A stretch of DNA of 64,000 nt from Ifrita kowaldi (Eukaryota; Chordata; Aves; Passeriformes; Cinclosomatidae): contig VZRS01009624.1 in NCBI GenBank assembly GCA_013398055.1, positions 124,001-188,000 of the forward strand, written 5' to 3'. Below are positions 62,705 through 64,000 of this stretch, in pieces. The notes under the pieces were generated by a model. The model was not told where the DNA came from. It saw only the letters and a list, made by a program, of their open reading frames with translations, and did not search any database. The stretch's first letter is position 1; each line of letters opens with the position of its first letter. A program made the position numbers and the translations under genes.

Positions 62705-62740
62705 CAATTTATAGATAGAGAAACAGAGGTATGGAGAGTG
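62705..62740 (-). mobile_element. Possible MIR-type SINE scrap
   Basis: The text 'atttatagatagagaaacag' followed by 'aggtatggagag' resembles the antisense MIR segment that normally reads attttacagatggggaaactgaggcacagagag. Only about 35 bp align and flanks do not extend convincingly, so this could be chance. Confidence 0.3.
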
Positions 62741-64000
62741 TGTAGCTGGATCCAGACCAAGTTTTGGAGAATGGACCAACACAGAGAAATAAACCTCATT
62801 CAGCTATTCCCACACCCAGTGGTCAGTGGCTGTTCTGACACAAGATGTCAGGAACTCGGTCTCTCGTGGCTCCCACATTTCTGTGGGAAAGGCTTCCCTC
62901 CAGCTGCTTTTTTAGGACACTGATGTGAAATGATGACCAGACCAAAGATACTAATGGTTTGGTCATCTTCTGACAGCTTTGTCCCTGCCTGTCACAGCTG
63001 TCCATGAGCTTGGCCTGGGGTATTTAAAAGACTGCCCTGAAGTCTGGGATAACGGCAAAATTGCTAGGCTGGTGGCTGCCTACCAAAATCCATCTGTGAC
63101 TCAGTATCTTCCTGGAAAAAGCCTTGCTGTGAGCTCTCCAGGGTGACTGTGCAGCCTGCGTGTGCCACGGGCCATCCTTTGGGAGCTCTCTGCACCGCGA
63201 GTTAAAGCTCACCCAAGCAGAAGGCAGATGTTCTCCAAGGCAAGCATAAGGCTGTGGAATCAACTGCAAAGCTTAGGAGAAAATTCACACCCACCCACCC
63301 ACTCCAGATGGGGGATCCAAGCCTCGATTCTCCCTGCCTCAACTTCAGGACACAGCAACTGATGCATTAAAAACCGAAAAGCAACTCGCTCTGCCTCAGA
63401 AGAGACTTCCACGATGACAAAACCAGCCAAACAAAAATGCTATTAAAATAAAACACCCCATTGCTCACACCTCTCTTCCTGGGGAGAGATGACAGAATAA
63501 ACTCCACATGATAGATGCCAGTCCCGCTGCTTAATGCGCTCCAGGACGGTGCTCTCACGTGAGAGGGATGAAAACAAACTAGGGCAGCCAGCGAGAAGCA
63601 GCCCAGGCTTAAGTTTTCTGGCCCAGGGCTGCTGCTCATTAAAACTATGCAAAAATTGTCACTTCAACAGAAAGCTAAATGCAATTCAGCACTATCGACT
63701 CAATCTGGGAGTTTTTTTGCTAAGCCTGACACTGGAGGGGAACCTTCAAGTGCTCCCATGGATAAGCTGAGCTAGGTCTGCAGAAAGCCCCCAGCTGGAG
63801 AATTTTGCAGTGTCATCATGCAAAACACTTTATTTGCTCTTTGCTTCTTGTGCAAAGGATCTTTGCAGGTTCTTGTACTGGGAAGTTTTTTGCCAATCAT
63901 CCCATCATTTTATTCCACTTCCCCAGTACGGCCACACGATCAATTTCGTTCTTTACTAATGCAATCATTAGTAACAGAGGAATAACAAAGCATCTATGCC
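62741..64000. other. Non-coding stretch to the window end
   Basis: No gene, RNA gene or repeat is recognised. A 90-codon minus frame (63367-63639) is unrecognised. Confidence 0.5.

Overview
The window looks like nuclear DNA from a bird, most likely a neoavian and quite possibly a songbird. No protein-coding gene could be supported in 64 kb. The case for a bird rests on the interspersed repeats. Eight CR1 LINE 3' fragments (four on each strand) carry the text typical of avian CR1: a 3' end built from ATTCTRTG-like octamers, the phrase that reads 'ggtgtccctgcccatggcag' on the sense strand, and in the best copy the C-terminal peptide of the CR1 ORF2 protein. Older relics also occur: one degraded CR1 of the kind found across amniotes, and tRNA-derived MIR/CORE-SINE-type fragments. 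There is no Alu, L1 or bacterial-style gene organisation.

Layout. Positions 1-3127 hold a 1,111-bp sequence present twice (1-1111 and 2017-3127) with only two differences. The left copy ends exactly at a 5-N gap, so this is most simply two haplotypes of one locus placed end to end by the assembler. Positions 3470-4295 are an ancient CR1. From 4.3 to 30 kb the sequence is plain non-coding DNA with CR1 fragments at 8284-8680 (-), 17447-17863 (+), 22964-23068 (-), 24417-24574 (+), 25280-25801 (+) and 27418-27502 (-), a 234-bp tandem duplication at 14567-15035 and a (CA)13 at 23191. An AT-rich palindrome lies at 30161-30197, two G-quadruplex motifs at 32.0 and 32.6 kb, and a compact CpG-rich islet at 33700-33981. 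From 37 to 53 kb come three MIR-like relics (37032-37155 -, 48815-48966 +, 52781-52990 +), a CR1 scrap at 45015-45113 (-) and a compound trinucleotide repeat at 40332. The last 10 kb hold a GC-rich 18-bp minisatellite (56515-56581), a CR1 at 60148-60464 (+), and otherwise unremarkable non-coding sequence.

The longest open frames (about 160-177 codons) show no recognisable domain and behave like chance ORFs. The segment is therefore either intergenic or inside a large intron. Several TAAT-rich, repeat-free blocks have the look of conserved non-coding regulatory elements, but conservation cannot be judged from one sequence. No previously undescribed biological system is visible. The items most worth a second look are the assembly duplication at the left edge, the tandem duplication with divergence confined to one end, the MIR-type SINE at 52.8 kb and the CpG islet at 33.7 kb.
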